Shown here in pieces: positions 52,626 through 63,966 of a stretch of 64,000 bases of DNA. Position numbers and translations under genes: made by a program. The stretch's first letter is position 1. Each line of letters starts with the position of its first letter. The notes under the pieces are model-generated. The model made no database searches. It had not been told where the DNA came from and saw nothing but the letters and a program-made list of their open reading frames with translations. Source of the DNA: WHSW01 sp963767475 (lineage in GTDB: Bacteria; Actinomycetota; Thermoleophilia; Solirubrobacterales; 70-9); assembly GCA_963767475.1 (NCBI GenBank), contig CAVYEI010000002.1, positions 248,001-312,000 of the forward strand. Direction: 5' to 3'.

Positions 52626-53075
52626 ATGCCGATGATCGAGTTGACCTATCCCAAGGGAGCGATCGCGCCCGAGGCCCGCGAGGAGCTGCTCGAGGAGCTG
52701 GCGACGAAGCTGCTGGCCGCCGAGAAGGCGCCCGACACCGAATTCTTTCGCTCGATCACCTGGGTGTACGCGAACGAGATCGAGCCGGCGACGCTCGCCG
52801 TCGGCGGCCGCCCGGGCGGCGAGCCGCGCTTTCGCGTCCAGGTCACGGTCCCGGACGGGGCGCTCTCCGATCGCCGCAAGGGGATCCTGGTCGACTCGGT
52901 GAACGAGGCCGTGCTGCGCGCCGCGGGGCTCGACGAGAGCGAGGGCATCCGCGTCTGGACGCTGATCCGCGACGTCCCCGATGGAAACTGGGGCGCTGCC
53001 GGCCAGCAGGTCCGCTATCAGCAGCTGGTCGAGGCGGCCGCCGCCGAGCGCGACAAGGCCGGGGCGCCGGCCTAG
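52626..53075 (+). CDS. Tautomerase-superfamily protein
   Basis: 149 residues starting MPMIELTYPKGA; Pro2 next to the start is the catalytic N-terminal proline of 4-oxalocrotonate tautomerase/MIF-like enzymes. Two beta-alpha-beta halves are visible (IELTYPKGAIAPEAREELLEELATKLL; FRVQVTVPDGALSDRRKGILVDSVNEAVLRA). Substrate is unknown. AGGAGG about 8 nt upstream is one of the best Shine-Dalgarnos in the window. It is divergent from TetR and probably induced by a compound it processes. Confidence 0.82.
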   Translation: MPMIELTYPKGAIAPEAREELLEELATKLLAAEKAPDTEFFRSITWVYANEIEPATLAVGGRPGGEPRFRVQVTVPDGALSDRRKGILVDSVNEAVLRAAGLDESEGIRVWTLIRDVPDGNWGAAGQQVRYQQLVEAAAAERDKAGAPA

Positions 53076-53109
53076 GCAGCGCGGCTTGCCTGCGGCGACC
53101 GCGGGCGTT

Positions 53110-53115
53110 TAGACT
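53110..53115 (+). promoter_or_regulatory. -10 element (TAGACT) of the Vgb-like gene
   Basis: TAGACT ends 6 nt before the ATG at 53122. TTGCCT at 53086-53091 with an 18-bp spacer is a fair -35. Confidence 0.45.
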
Positions 53116-53121
53116 CGCCGC

Positions 53122-54378
53122 ATGTTGAGCGGGGGGCTGAAGTCCGTGGTCGTCATCGGCGCCGTCTGCGCGCTGGCGTTCTCGGCGGAGGCGGCTGCCG
53201 CACCGGCGGTCGACGGTGAGTTCGATATCCCCGGCGGCGTCGGCTCCAACAACGAGATCGTCCAGGGGCCCGACGGCAACATGTGGGTGACGCGTCAGAA
53301 CGCCAACGGCGTCGCACGGATCACGCCCGACGGCACAGTGACGCCGTTTCCGACCACCAACACCGCGTTCGGGATCACGGCTGGCCCGGACAGCAACCTC
53401 TGGGTAACGACCGCCCTCGGCGTGGCGAAGATCAATCCGGCGACCGGCGCCGAGGTCGACACCTACAGCGTCGGCTTCACGGCCGATGGCGCCGGGATCA
53501 CCACAGGGCCGGACAACAACCTCTGGGCCGTCGCCGGTGACAAGCTCGTCCGTTTCTCCCCCGCCGATCCAGAGGGCACCGACACGCCGACGACGATCAC
53601 GGGCATGAACGCGAAGGGTATGACCACGGGCAGCGACGGCCTTCTTTGGATCGCTGATGCAGGTGGCTTCATCCACAGCGCCACGGCCGCGACCACCCCC
53701 ACCGTCACCACATACCCGGTGGGGGCCGGGCCCCAGGACGTCGCGGCAGGACTCAATGGACAGGTTGGATATGCAGCCGCAGGCGATCACGAGGTCGGCC
53801 TGATCACCCCGCCCGGTCCGCCCCAGAAGATCACGCTCGAGACCTCCGACCCCTTCGGCGTGGCGTTCGGCAACGACGGCGCCTACTGGATCGCACGGTC
53901 CTCAAAGGACGACCTTCTCCGCCTCACCCCGGATGGCACCACGTCGATGCTCACCGGCTTCTCGATCTCTGGCAACGTCGGGCCGCGCAAGGTCGCCACC
54001 GGGCCAAGCAACACCCTGTGGGTGACGCTGGACCAGCAGGAGAAGGTGGCGCGCGTCACCGGGGTCGAGCCCCCCACCCCACCAAACGGGGGCGCGCCCG
54101 AGACCGCGATCGACAAGTCGCCGAAGGACAAGGTGAAGACCAAGAAGCGCAAGGCGAAGGTCAAGTACCGCTTCTCGTCCACCACGGCCGGGGCGACGTT
54201 CGAGTGCTCGCTGGAGAAGAAGGGCAAGCCGGCCGACTACGAGGCCTGCACCTCACCCGCCACGTTCGAACTCAAGAAGGCCAAGTACGAGTTCGAGGTG
54301 CGAGCGACCGCCGGCGGGGTGGCCGACTCGACGCCCGCTACGGACAAGTTCAAGATCGTTCGCAAGCGCAGCAAGTAG
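53122..54378 (+). CDS. Secreted Vgb-like beta-propeller (SMP-30/NHL type) with C-terminal Ig-like module
   Basis: 418 residues. A signal peptide (VVVIGAVCALAFSAEAAAAP) precedes six propeller blades with the NxxW pattern: GPDGNMWVTRQNANGVARI, GPDSNLWVTTALGVAKI, GPDNNLWAVAGDKLVRF, GSDGLLWIADAGG, GPSNTLWVTLDQQEKVARV, like virginiamycin B lyase family proteins. A Lys-rich linker (KDKVKTKKRKAKVKY) leads to FECSLEKKGKP...CTSP and FEVRATAGGVADSTPA, ending KIVRKRSK. Lyase activity is unlikely to be its natural role; ligand binding at the surface is plausible. Leaderless start. Confidence 0.78.
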   Translation: MLSGGLKSVVVIGAVCALAFSAEAAAAPAVDGEFDIPGGVGSNNEIVQGPDGNMWVTRQNANGVARITPDGTVTPFPTTNTAFGITAGPDSNLWVTTALGVAKINPATGAEVDTYSVGFTADGAGITTGPDNNLWAVAGDKLVRFSPADPEGTDTPTTITGMNAKGMTTGSDGLLWIADAGGFIHSATAATTPTVTTYPVGAGPQDVAAGLNGQVGYAAAGDHEVGLITPPGPPQKITLETSDPFGVAFGNDGAYWIARSSKDDLLRLTPDGTTSMLTGFSISGNVGPRKVATGPSNTLWVTLDQQEKVARVTGVEPPTPPNGGAPETAIDKSPKDKVKTKKRKAKVKYRFSSTTAGATFECSLEKKGKPADYEACTSPATFELKKAKYEFEVRATAGGVADSTPATDKFKIVRKRSK

Positions 54379-54430
54379 CGAGCCGGCGCGGCGCTACCCT
54401 CGAGCCCGGCGGCTGAGGAACGGGCCGCCT

Positions 54431-55624
54431 TCAGCCGGCCGCGAGGCGCGGGCGCAGCGAATTGCGAAATCCAAACGCGGCCGCGGCGCCAAGCGACGCC
54501 ACCGCGGCGCCCGCCAGCACCGCCGCCGTCCAGCCTTCCGCCTCGATCAGCGCGCCGCCGACCGCGGTGCCCGCGGCAAGCCCGGCGACCAGCGCGGTCA
54601 TCAGCCAGGTGAACGACTCGGCGCCGGTGCCCGTGGGCGCAAGCGAGCCGACGAGCAGGTTGCGACTCGCGATCAGGGGCGCGATCGGCGCCCCGGCGAT
54701 CACCACCAGCAGGGCCATCGTCACCGGCGACGAGGCCGCGAGCAACGGCAGGCAGACGAGCGGGAACACGGCGGAGGTCGCGAGGAAGGACTCGAACGGG
54801 GCGCCGCGCGCGCCCCAGACTCCGTAGAGCAGCCCGCCGACGCCGCTCGCCGCCGACCAGATCGCGAGCAGGACGCCGGCGAGCGCGGCACTGGCGTAGT
54901 CCTCGCTGAAGGCCGGGATCGAGACCTCGACCGCGCCGAGGCAGAAGCCGATGGGGACCGTGCTCAGCGCGACCATGCGAATCGCCGGATCGCTGAGCGC
55001 GCCCAGCAGTCCCCTGTGCTCGCCCGCCGCGGGGTGCGGCTTGCCGGCGCCGGGAAGCCGGGCGCTGAACAGCATCGTGCCCGCCAACACGAGCACGGCC
55101 GAGAGGCCGAGCGCGTATTGCGGACCGACCAGAGCGACGACGACCGCTGTCAGCAGCGGGCCGCTGACGAATGCGACCTCGATCGTCACCGAGTCGAGCG
55201 CGTAGGCGCCGTGGACGAGGCGCTCGTCGCCGAGCAGCTCGGGATAGCGCGAGCGCAGCACCGCGCCCGCGGGCGGAAACGAGGCGCCGGCGAGCAGGGC
55301 GATCGCCGCCAGCGCCACGCTCGGCGCCCCGGCGCTGCCGAGTCCCCAGATCGAGAGCACGGCGCTCGCGTGCACGAGCCCGAGCGGGACCAGCATGCGG
55401 GCACCACGGCGATCGACGAGGCGGCTGGCGAACGGCGCACCGGCGGCGGCACCGAGCGCGATCGAGCCGGAGACGAGGCCGGCGACGCCGAACGAGCCCG
55501 TCTGCTCGCGCAGGAACAGCAACACGGCGAGCGCGTTGATCGCGAACGGCAGCCTGGTCAGCAGCGCCGCGCCGACCAGCGCGCCGACGTGGGGCGTGCG
55601 CAGGATCTGCCCGTAGACCTTCAT
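54431..55624 (-). CDS. MFS transporter
   Basis: 397 residues with about 12 TM helices. It begins MKVYGQILRTPHVGALVGA and has the A-motif-like RLVDRRGARMLVP between TM2 and TM3. YPELLGDERLVHGAYALDSVTIEVAFVSGPLL is typical of an MFS group related to sugar/drug efflux permeases in actinobacteria. Substrate unknown. The frame is open to 55792 but the ATG at 55624 begins at the first helix. It is divergent from a second MFS gene at 55694. Confidence 0.84.
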   Translation of the reverse strand: MKVYGQILRTPHVGALVGAALLTRLPFAINALAVLLFLREQTGSFGVAGLVSGSIALGAAAGAPFASRLVDRRGARMLVPLGLVHASAVLSIWGLGSAGAPSVALAAIALLAGASFPPAGAVLRSRYPELLGDERLVHGAYALDSVTIEVAFVSGPLLTAVVVALVGPQYALGLSAVLVLAGTMLFSARLPGAGKPHPAAGEHRGLLGALSDPAIRMVALSTVPIGFCLGAVEVSIPAFSEDYASAALAGVLLAIWSAASGVGGLLYGVWGARGAPFESFLATSAVFPLVCLPLLAASSPVTMALLVVIAGAPIAPLIASRNLLVGSLAPTGTGAESFTWLMTALVAGLAAGTAVGGALIEAEGWTAAVLAGAAVASLGAAAAFGFRNSLRPRLAAG

Positions 55625-55693
55625 CGCTACGAGGATGCCAGCAGCGGGCCCTGGCGCAACGCGCCCTGCTGATCGGCTGCTAGAAATCTCGGC

Positions 55694-56851
55694 GTGGCGG
55701 CTGGGGCAAGCCCGCACGCACGCATCGCCGTCACCGGCATCTTTGCGCTCAACGGGGTGATCTTCAGCAGCTGGTACGCCCGGCTGCCGCAAATCCAGGA
55801 CGACCTCGGCCTCGGGCCGGGGGAGCTCGGGCTGGCGCTGGTCGGCGCCCCGATCGGGCTGCTGATCGCGCAGCCGCTGGTCGGCGCGGTCACCGCCCGG
55901 CGCGGCTCATACGCCACGGTCGCCGCGGCCCCGTTCTACGTCGGCACCGTGATCCTGCCCGCGCTCGCCAATGACACGGCGACGCTCTTTCTCGCCGCCC
56001 TGGCCACCGGCGCCGCCAACGGAGCTCTCGACATCGCCATGAACGCGCAGGGGATCTCGGTTGAGCGCACGATCGGCAAGCCGATCTTCAACTCGCTGCA
56101 CGCCGCGTTCAGCTTCGGCGCCCTCGGCGGCGCTGCCGTCGCCGCGGTCGCGGCGGCGGCGGGAGTCTCCCCGCTTGCCCACCTGGCGCTCGTCGCCGTG
56201 GCGGGGATGATCGTTGCCGCCGTCCTCGTCCGCCATCTGGTTCGCGATCGCGGTGACCCGGTGGCGCCGCTGCTGGCCCGGCCGACCCGGCGCCTGGCGG
56301 CCCTCGGTGTGATCGCCTTCTGCGCGCTGCTGGCGGAGGGGTCCGTGTTCGACTGGAGCTCCGTCTTCCTCGCCGACGAGGCAGACGCCTCGCTCGGCGT
56401 CGCTCCGCTCGGTCTGGCGGCCTTCTCGCTCTCGATGGGCGTCGGGCGGCTGGCCGGCGACCGCCTGGCGACCGCGTTCGGCTCCGTCTCCCTCGCCCGC
56501 AACGGTGGCCTGCTCGCCGCCGCCGGACTCGGATTCGGCCTCGTGCTGGCGGTCCCGGCGGGCGCGGTGCTCGGCTTCGCCGTCATGGGCCTCGGGCTCT
56601 CGATCCTGTTTCCGCTCGCGCTGCGGGCGGCGAGCGTTGCCGAGGATCGGCCGGGAGCCGATCTGGCCGCTGTCTCGAGCGTCGGCTACCTCGGCTTTCT
56701 CACCGGTCCGCCGCTGATCGGCCTGCTCGCCGGGGCGACCGATCTGCGTCTGGCACTCGCAGTCCCCTGCCTGCTGCTGGTGGGCGCCGCTCTCCTGGCA
56801 CCGCATCTCGAGCCTCGCCGGCGCGCCGGTGCGGTCGACGTATCGCTCTAG
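55694..56851 (+). CDS. MFS transporter (YbjJ/FucP-like group)
   Basis: 385 residues, 12 predicted TM helices, from GTG 55694. FALNGVIFSSWYARLPQIQDDLGLGPGELGLAL is characteristic of the YbjJ-type MFS group, and GALDIAMNAQGISVERTIGKPIFNSLHAAFSFGALGG is its central signature. Substrate unknown. It is divergent from the other MFS gene but not closely related to it in sequence. A Thr-rich membrane protein gene follows 12 bp later. Confidence 0.85.
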   Translation: MAAGASPHARIAVTGIFALNGVIFSSWYARLPQIQDDLGLGPGELGLALVGAPIGLLIAQPLVGAVTARRGSYATVAAAPFYVGTVILPALANDTATLFLAALATGAANGALDIAMNAQGISVERTIGKPIFNSLHAAFSFGALGGAAVAAVAAAAGVSPLAHLALVAVAGMIVAAVLVRHLVRDRGDPVAPLLARPTRRLAALGVIAFCALLAEGSVFDWSSVFLADEADASLGVAPLGLAAFSLSMGVGRLAGDRLATAFGSVSLARNGGLLAAAGLGFGLVLAVPAGAVLGFAVMGLGLSILFPLALRAASVAEDRPGADLAAVSSVGYLGFLTGPPLIGLLAGATDLRLALAVPCLLLVGAALLAPHLEPRRRAGAVDVSL

Positions 56852-56854
56852 CAT
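56849..56854 (+). promoter_or_regulatory. -10 element (TAGCAT) of the Thr-rich protein gene
   Basis: TAGCAT overlaps the MFS stop codon and ends 9 nt before the ATG at 56864. Confidence 0.3.
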
Positions 56855-56863
56855 CCGCGCCCC

Positions 56864-57208
56864 ATGCCCCCGCCCGATGACAGTGCTCCGCTCGATCCCG
56901 GCGAGGAGCCCGGCGACGACGTCGACCGCCGCACCAAACTGGCGCTGATCGCGCTCGCCGCGCTGGCGGCCGGGCTCGGGATCGCGCTCGGCGTGATCCT
57001 TGCCCAGCCGCCGACCAACGAGGTGACGACGACCGAGTTCGCGACCAAGACCACGACTTCGACCGCCGTGCCGACGACGACCGTGATCACCACCACCCAG
57101 CCGACGACCACCACCTCGACCGAGACCACGGAGACGGAGACGGAGACCGTAACCACGACCCAGACGGGCGAGACGGTGACCGAGACGTCGACGGTGACCG
57201 CACCCTAG
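56864..57208 (+). CDS. Membrane-anchored Thr-rich low-complexity protein
   Basis: 114 residues. An acidic, Pro-rich cytosolic N-terminus (PPPDDSAPLDPGEEPGDDVD) precedes one TM helix (LALIALAALAAGLGIALGVILA). The outer ~60 residues are almost entirely Thr, Glu, Val and Ser (TTTTSTETTETETETVTTTQ), possibly a surface spacer or glycosylated stalk. Homology search would be uninformative because of low complexity. Coding status is supported by topology and start spacing, not by a family. Confidence 0.55.
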   Translation: MPPPDDSAPLDPGEEPGDDVDRRTKLALIALAALAAGLGIALGVILAQPPTNEVTTTEFATKTTTSTAVPTTTVITTTQPTTTTSTETTETETETVTTTQTGETVTETSTVTAP

Positions 57209-57278
57209 GCGGCCAGCGGCTGGCCGCCTGGCCAGGCGATCTCCTGCAGCGGCCGGGCTCCATGCCGATGAATGGGGG

Positions 57279-58355
57279 ATGGACGGTAAGCCGACATGGC
57301 TCTGCCCGACGCAGTTCGACCGCGATCGCATGATCGACATGGAGTCGAAGCTTCAGCCTGCCCGCACGATCATGTACGGCTCGCTCGGGATCGTGTTCCT
57401 GATCGCCATCCCCTGGGTCGGCCTCTGGATCCTGCTGCCTTTGGCTGCCTCGGTGGTCATCTACGCCGGTTTGAAGCCGTTCATCGGGCAATCCGCGCGG
57501 CCCGAGTACCTGCTCGCCGCCTCAATCGTCTCCGCCCAGGCGCTGATCGGGGTTGCGATCGTGCTCACCGGCGGTCCGCTGAGCCCTGCGATCCCGATCC
57601 TGCTGTTGCCGATCGTCACGCTCCCGGCCCGCTTTCCAACCCGCGGGGTCGCCGCCGGGGTCATCGTGACCGTGGTCGTCCTGCTCGCTTCGACGGTTGG
57701 AGCCGACCCCTCCGCGTTCGCCGACGACCCGACCTACACGCTTGTCGCCCTGGCGGCGATCTTCGGTCTCGCCGGCTTCGCCCACACGCTGATGACCTCC
57801 GAGATCCAGCAGCGCGCCGACGCGACCCTCGACCCGTTGACCGGTCTGCTCAACCGCAAGGCGCTCGCCGTCCGCTTCGCCGAGATCGCCGAGCAGGCCG
57901 CCGTCACCGAAGGGTGGGTCTCGGTGATCGAATGCGACCTCGACCGCTTCAAGGACGTCAACGACGAGTACGGCCATGACCGCGGCGACGCCGTGCTCAA
58001 GGACGCCGCCTACGCGCTGCGCAAGAACATGCGCTCGTTCGAGCTCGTCTACCGCCTCGGCGGTGAGGAGTTCCTGATCGTGCTGCCGGGTGTCGCCGGC
58101 GCCGAGGCCACGGCGACGGCCGAGCGGGTGCGGTCGGAGATCGAGCTGGCGCACCCGGGCGGCCTGCCGGTGACCGCATCCCTGGGGCTCGCCACGGCGC
58201 GCGGCTCGCGGGTGCAGTTCGAGGCCCTCTTCCGGCGTGCCGACTGGGCGCTCTACGAGGCGAAGCGCAACGGTCGCAATCGCGTCGTCTCCTCGGAGTG
58301 GGACGCCGATGAGCTGGCGCAGGAACTCGCCGCCGCCGTTCCCACACCGGCCTGA
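57279..58355 (+). CDS. Membrane diguanylate cyclase (GGDEF)
   Basis: 358 residues. Five or six TM helices (about 33-65, 77-97, 103-139, 152-170) form an MASE-like sensor, then a GGDEF domain begins at LDPLTGLLNRKALAVRF. IECDLDRFKDVNDEYGH and the intact signature LGGEEF (GGEEF at 261-265) support cyclase activity. The I-site position reads RSFE instead of RxxD, so feedback inhibition may be altered. It makes c-di-GMP in response to an unknown membrane signal. The C-terminal 20 residues are acidic/Ala-rich. Confidence 0.88.
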   Translation: MDGKPTWLCPTQFDRDRMIDMESKLQPARTIMYGSLGIVFLIAIPWVGLWILLPLAASVVIYAGLKPFIGQSARPEYLLAASIVSAQALIGVAIVLTGGPLSPAIPILLLPIVTLPARFPTRGVAAGVIVTVVVLLASTVGADPSAFADDPTYTLVALAAIFGLAGFAHTLMTSEIQQRADATLDPLTGLLNRKALAVRFAEIAEQAAVTEGWVSVIECDLDRFKDVNDEYGHDRGDAVLKDAAYALRKNMRSFELVYRLGGEEFLIVLPGVAGAEATATAERVRSEIELAHPGGLPVTASLGLATARGSRVQFEALFRRADWALYEAKRNGRNRVVSSEWDADELAQELAAAVPTPA

Positions 58356-58365
58356 CACCTGGCGC

Positions 58366-58371
58366 TAGCTT
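58366..58371 (+). promoter_or_regulatory. -10 element (TAGCTT) of the RimJ/RimL-type gene
   Basis: TAGCTT ends 7 nt before the GTG at 58379. Confidence 0.4.
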
Positions 58372-58378
58372 TTCGCCC

Positions 58379-58966
58379 GTGAACGACACGGACGTGCCGA
58401 CGCCCTTCACCCAGCTCGAGCAGCTACCGGTGCTGCGCACTGAGCGCCTGGTCCTGCGTCCGCTGACGCGGGCCGACGCGGCGGAGCTTCACACGGTCTT
58501 CTCCGACCCCGAGGTGATGCGCTACTGGAGCAACCCGCCGCATCGGGACCAGGCGCGAACCGAGGCGATGATCGAGATGATCAACGAGGACTTCGAGCGC
58601 CGCGAGGTCCTCCAGTGGGGAATCGAGCGCGAGGCCGACGGGCGCCTGCTCGGCACGGTCACCCTGATCGCCGACGGCGAGCAGCCGCGCGCCGAGCTCG
58701 GCTACATCATCGGCCGCGAGCACTGGGGGCAGGGATTCGCCGGCGAGGCGCAGCGGCGGGCGATCGGGTTCGCCTTCGAGGAGCTCGGCCTGCACCGGCT
58801 CGAGGCCGACACCCATCCCGAGAACGCCGCCTCGCTGCGCTCGCTGGAGCGGCTCGGATTTCGGCGCGAGGGGCTCCTTCGCGAGCGCTGGACGGTCGCC
58901 GGCAGGGTCTCGGATTCGGTGATCCTCGGGCTGCTCGCCAGCGAGTGGCGGGAGCCAGACCGCTAG
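58379..58966 (+). CDS. GNAT N-acetyltransferase (RimJ/RimL type)
   Basis: 195 residues from GTG 58379. LRTERLVLRPLTRADAAELHTVFSDPEVMRYW is the standard Acetyltransf_3 opening. LGYIIGREHWGQGFAGEAQRRAIGFAFEELGLHRLEADTHPEN carries the acetyl-CoA loop (GQGFAGE), and SLRSLERLGFRREGLLRER is the closing helix. It acetylates an amino group of a protein N-terminus or small molecule; target unknown. It is convergent with the peptidase-like gene, 16 bp apart. Confidence 0.9.
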   Translation: MNDTDVPTPFTQLEQLPVLRTERLVLRPLTRADAAELHTVFSDPEVMRYWSNPPHRDQARTEAMIEMINEDFERREVLQWGIEREADGRLLGTVTLIADGEQPRAELGYIIGREHWGQGFAGEAQRRAIGFAFEELGLHRLEADTHPENAASLRSLERLGFRREGLLRERWTVAGRVSDSVILGLLASEWREPDR

Positions 58967-58982
58967 GTCAGGACCCCGCGCT

Positions 58983-60383
58983 TCAGCCGTGGCGAAGCAG
59001 GAACTGGCGCACCCAGTCGCGGGCCGGGTACCGCCCGCCGTACAGCGACGGGATGTGGCCGGCGTTGCGAACCACGCGGAAGGTGGCCCGCGGGAAGGCG
59101 CCCGCCACCGCCGCCCCCTCGGTGGCGCTGGTGACGTCGTCGAGCTCGCCGGAGATCACCAGCGTCGGCGCGTCGGGCGCCTCGGCCCCGGGGGGCGCCG
59201 GAGGCTCGTAGAAATCCGTCGGCTGCGGCCACTGGAGGCACATCGGATAGGTCGAAAAACTCTCCAGCGCGACCTCGCGCGGCGTGAACGGATGAAACCG
59301 GTGTCGCGGATACGAGCGGATCGCCGCGCGTTGCTGGGCGCGGCGGGCGCGGTCGTCGGCGGCCTTGTCCCAGAGCATCGAGTAGTCGTTGCAGCTGACC
59401 GCGAGCTCGTCGCCGCGCGAGTAGCTGCGGGGGCTGCCGTAGCCGCCGTCGCCGACCCGGGTCAGCCGCCGCATCGGGCGCCGGTCGCCCGCCAGGTACG
59501 CGCTGACCGCGTCGTTGACGCGCATGTAATAGCGGCTCGGCGGCTCGTAGCCGGACGATCCAATCGTGGTCAGCAGTGGTCCGGCGCCGCGCGGCGTCCG
59601 GCGCAGTAGCTCGACCACCTCGGCGAGCCGCTTGCGCGCCGGCCCCGAGCAGCGGTTCGATCGCCTGCAGACAACCGCCAGCGAGCGAATCCCGGTCCGG
59701 GTGAGGCTCGGGTACCAGCCGCTCTCACCGCGCACCGGGTAGGCCCCGTCGAGGACCAGGGCGTCGAGGGTCTCGCCATGGCGGTACGCGTAGGACTGGC
59801 CCAGGAAGGTGCCATAGGAGTCGCCGTACATGGAGATCCGCTCGAGCCCGAGCGCGGTGCGGACCGCGTCGAGGTCGTCGGCGGCCGCCGAGGTCCGGTA
59901 CGAGGCAAACGTCGGGCCGAGGATTCGCGCGCACTGGGCAACCCCCTGGGCGTCGGAGCCGCGACCCTGCTGCAGATCCGGGCAGTCGATCGCCCGCGAG
60001 TGGCCGGTGCCGCGCATGTCGACAGTGACCAGGTCGCGGCGCTCGAGCAGGGGCCCGAGCATGTGGATGTAGTAGCGGGTGCTGGCGATCGAGCCGTACC
60101 CGGGCCCGCCCTCGACCGCGAAGATCGTGCCTTCCGAAGGCCGGTTCGCGGCGCCGCGGCGGCGAACCGCGAACCGGATCGGGATCGTCCCCAGCGAGGG
60201 ATCCGCGCGCTCGAGCGGCACGGTCACCGTCGCGCAGCGAAGCCTCTGCGGGCGGACGTGCTTGGGGCACTCGCCGAGGGTGGCGGTGCCGGCGGCGGCC
60301 GCCACGCCCGATTCGGGCGCCGTCGTCGCCACGCTGCCGACGAGCGCGACCGTGGAGGCGGCGGCGAGCAGGACCCTGCGCAT
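58983..60383 (-). CDS. Secreted alpha/beta hydrolase, tripeptidyl-aminopeptidase (S33) like
   Basis: 466 residues from ATG 60383 with a signal peptide (RRVLLAAASTVALVGSVATTA). VPLERADPSLGTIPIRFAVRR and FAVEGGPGYGS give the S33 oxyanion region, VDMRGTGHSRAIDCP follows, and ISMYGDSYGTFLGQSYAYRHG holds the nucleophile (GDSYG). LVISGELDDVTSA (Asp) and NAGHIPSLYGG (His) complete the triad. The C-terminal segment resembles the TAP-like domain. It probably removes N-terminal peptides outside the cell. An in-frame start at 60416 adds 11 residues before the signal. Confidence 0.87.
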   Translation of the reverse strand: MRRVLLAAASTVALVGSVATTAPESGVAAAAGTATLGECPKHVRPQRLRCATVTVPLERADPSLGTIPIRFAVRRRGAANRPSEGTIFAVEGGPGYGSIASTRYYIHMLGPLLERRDLVTVDMRGTGHSRAIDCPDLQQGRGSDAQGVAQCARILGPTFASYRTSAAADDLDAVRTALGLERISMYGDSYGTFLGQSYAYRHGETLDALVLDGAYPVRGESGWYPSLTRTGIRSLAVVCRRSNRCSGPARKRLAEVVELLRRTPRGAGPLLTTIGSSGYEPPSRYYMRVNDAVSAYLAGDRRPMRRLTRVGDGGYGSPRSYSRGDELAVSCNDYSMLWDKAADDRARRAQQRAAIRSYPRHRFHPFTPREVALESFSTYPMCLQWPQPTDFYEPPAPPGAEAPDAPTLVISGELDDVTSATEGAAVAGAFPRATFRVVRNAGHIPSLYGGRYPARDWVRQFLLRHG

Positions 60384-60446
60384 CGCCACATTCTCGCGCT
60401 TGGGCCCGTCGCGCACCCTGAACGCGGAAATCGATTGGATTCAGCG

Positions 60447-61607
60447 ATGCCTCGCGAGCGACTCTCCGCATCCGAAGCCCGCCGGCTGGCGCTCGCGGCG
60501 CAGGGCTTCGCCGACCCCCGGCCCGAGGGCGAGCCAGGCGGCTGGGACCTGCGCCGGGTGCTCCGCCACGTCGGCCTGCTGCAGATCGACTCGGTCAACG
60601 TGCTCGAGCGCGCCCACTACCTGCCCGCCTTCAGCCGCCTCGGCCCCTACCCGCACGAATTGCTCGATCGCCTCTCACACCGCGCTCCCCGGCGGCTGTT
60701 CGAATACTGGGGCCACGAGGCCTCGCTGCTGCCGGTCGACCTGCACCCGTTGCTGCGCTGGCGGATGCAGCGGGCGGGCGACGATGCCTGGGGCGGGATG
60801 CGCCGGATCGCCGAGGAACAGCCGCAGCTGATCGCCGAGGTACTGGAGCAGGTGCGGGTCCGTGGCCCGATCGCCGCCTCCGAGCTGACGGCCGAGCGCC
60901 CCCGGCGCAGCGGCCCCTGGTGGGACTGGTCGGATTCCAAGCGCGCGCTCGAGTGGCTGTTCTGGTCCGGGCAGGTGACCTGCGCGCGCCGGCGGCGGTT
61001 CGAGCGTCTCTACGACCTGCCCGAGCGGGTGCTGCCGAAGACGGTGCTGGCGGCGCCGACCCCTTCGGTCGCCGACGCTCAGCGCGAGCTCGTCCGGATC
61101 GCCGCGGGTTGCCTCGGGGTTGCCGCCGAGCGCGACCTGCGCGACTACTTCCGCCTCCCGGCGGCGGAGTCGAAGCTCAGGGTCGCCGAGCTGACCGAGG
61201 CGGGCGAATTGCTCGAGGTCGAAGTCGAGGGCTGGGGACGAACGCAGGGTTATCTCGCCGCCTCGGCGCGGATCCCGCGACGCCTCGATGCCGCGGCGCT
61301 GATCGGGCCCTTCGATTCGCTGATCTGGGAGCGCAGCAGGGTCGAGCGCATCTTCGACTTCGCCTTCAAGCTCGAGATCTACGTCCCGGCACCGAAGCGC
61401 CGCTACGGCTACTACGTGCTCCCCTTCCTGCTCGGCGACCGGCTGGTCGCCCGCGTCGACCTGAAGGCCGACCGCGCCGAGGGGGTCCTGCGACTGCGCG
61501 CCACCCACCTCGAGGACGACGCCCCGGCCGAAACCCTCGACGCCCTGCACGCCGAGCTGGAGCTGGTCGCGAGCTGGCTCGGGCACGATTTCGAGCCTCA
61601 GATCTAA
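60447..61607 (+). CDS. YcaQ-family winged-helix DNA glycosylase
   Basis: 386 residues. It starts MPRERLSASEARRLALAAQGF, and the catalytic QxD motif is LLQIDSVNVLERAHYLPAFSRLG (Gln46, Asp48). YWGHEASLLPVDLHPLLRWRM and WWDWSDSKRALEWLFWSGQVTCARRRRFERLYDLPERV are the winged-helix hallmarks of COG3214 (YcaQ/AlkX). Members unhook DNA interstrand crosslinks and bulky alkyl lesions. With UdgB this gives two specialised glycosylases in the window. The C-terminus is intact. It is divergent from the peptidase-like gene. Confidence 0.9.
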   Translation: MPRERLSASEARRLALAAQGFADPRPEGEPGGWDLRRVLRHVGLLQIDSVNVLERAHYLPAFSRLGPYPHELLDRLSHRAPRRLFEYWGHEASLLPVDLHPLLRWRMQRAGDDAWGGMRRIAEEQPQLIAEVLEQVRVRGPIAASELTAERPRRSGPWWDWSDSKRALEWLFWSGQVTCARRRRFERLYDLPERVLPKTVLAAPTPSVADAQRELVRIAAGCLGVAAERDLRDYFRLPAAESKLRVAELTEAGELLEVEVEGWGRTQGYLAASARIPRRLDAAALIGPFDSLIWERSRVERIFDFAFKLEIYVPAPKRRYGYYVLPFLLGDRLVARVDLKADRAEGVLRLRATHLEDDAPAETLDALHAELELVASWLGHDFEPQI

Positions 61608-61616
61608 GTCACTCGC

Positions 61617-61640
61617 TATCATCACTTCAGAAAGTGAAGT
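61617..61640 (+). promoter_or_regulatory. Promoter and operator-like inverted repeat of lon
   Basis: TATCAT (61617-61622) is a good -10. Immediately after it ACTTCA-GAAAG-TGAAGT (61624-61640) forms a perfect 6-bp inverted repeat over the expected transcription start. It matches neither the HAIR (HspR) nor the ClgR operator consensus as I know them. Confidence 0.5.
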
Positions 61641-61650
61641 AACGAACCCG

Positions 61651-63966
<2,316 letters not shown>

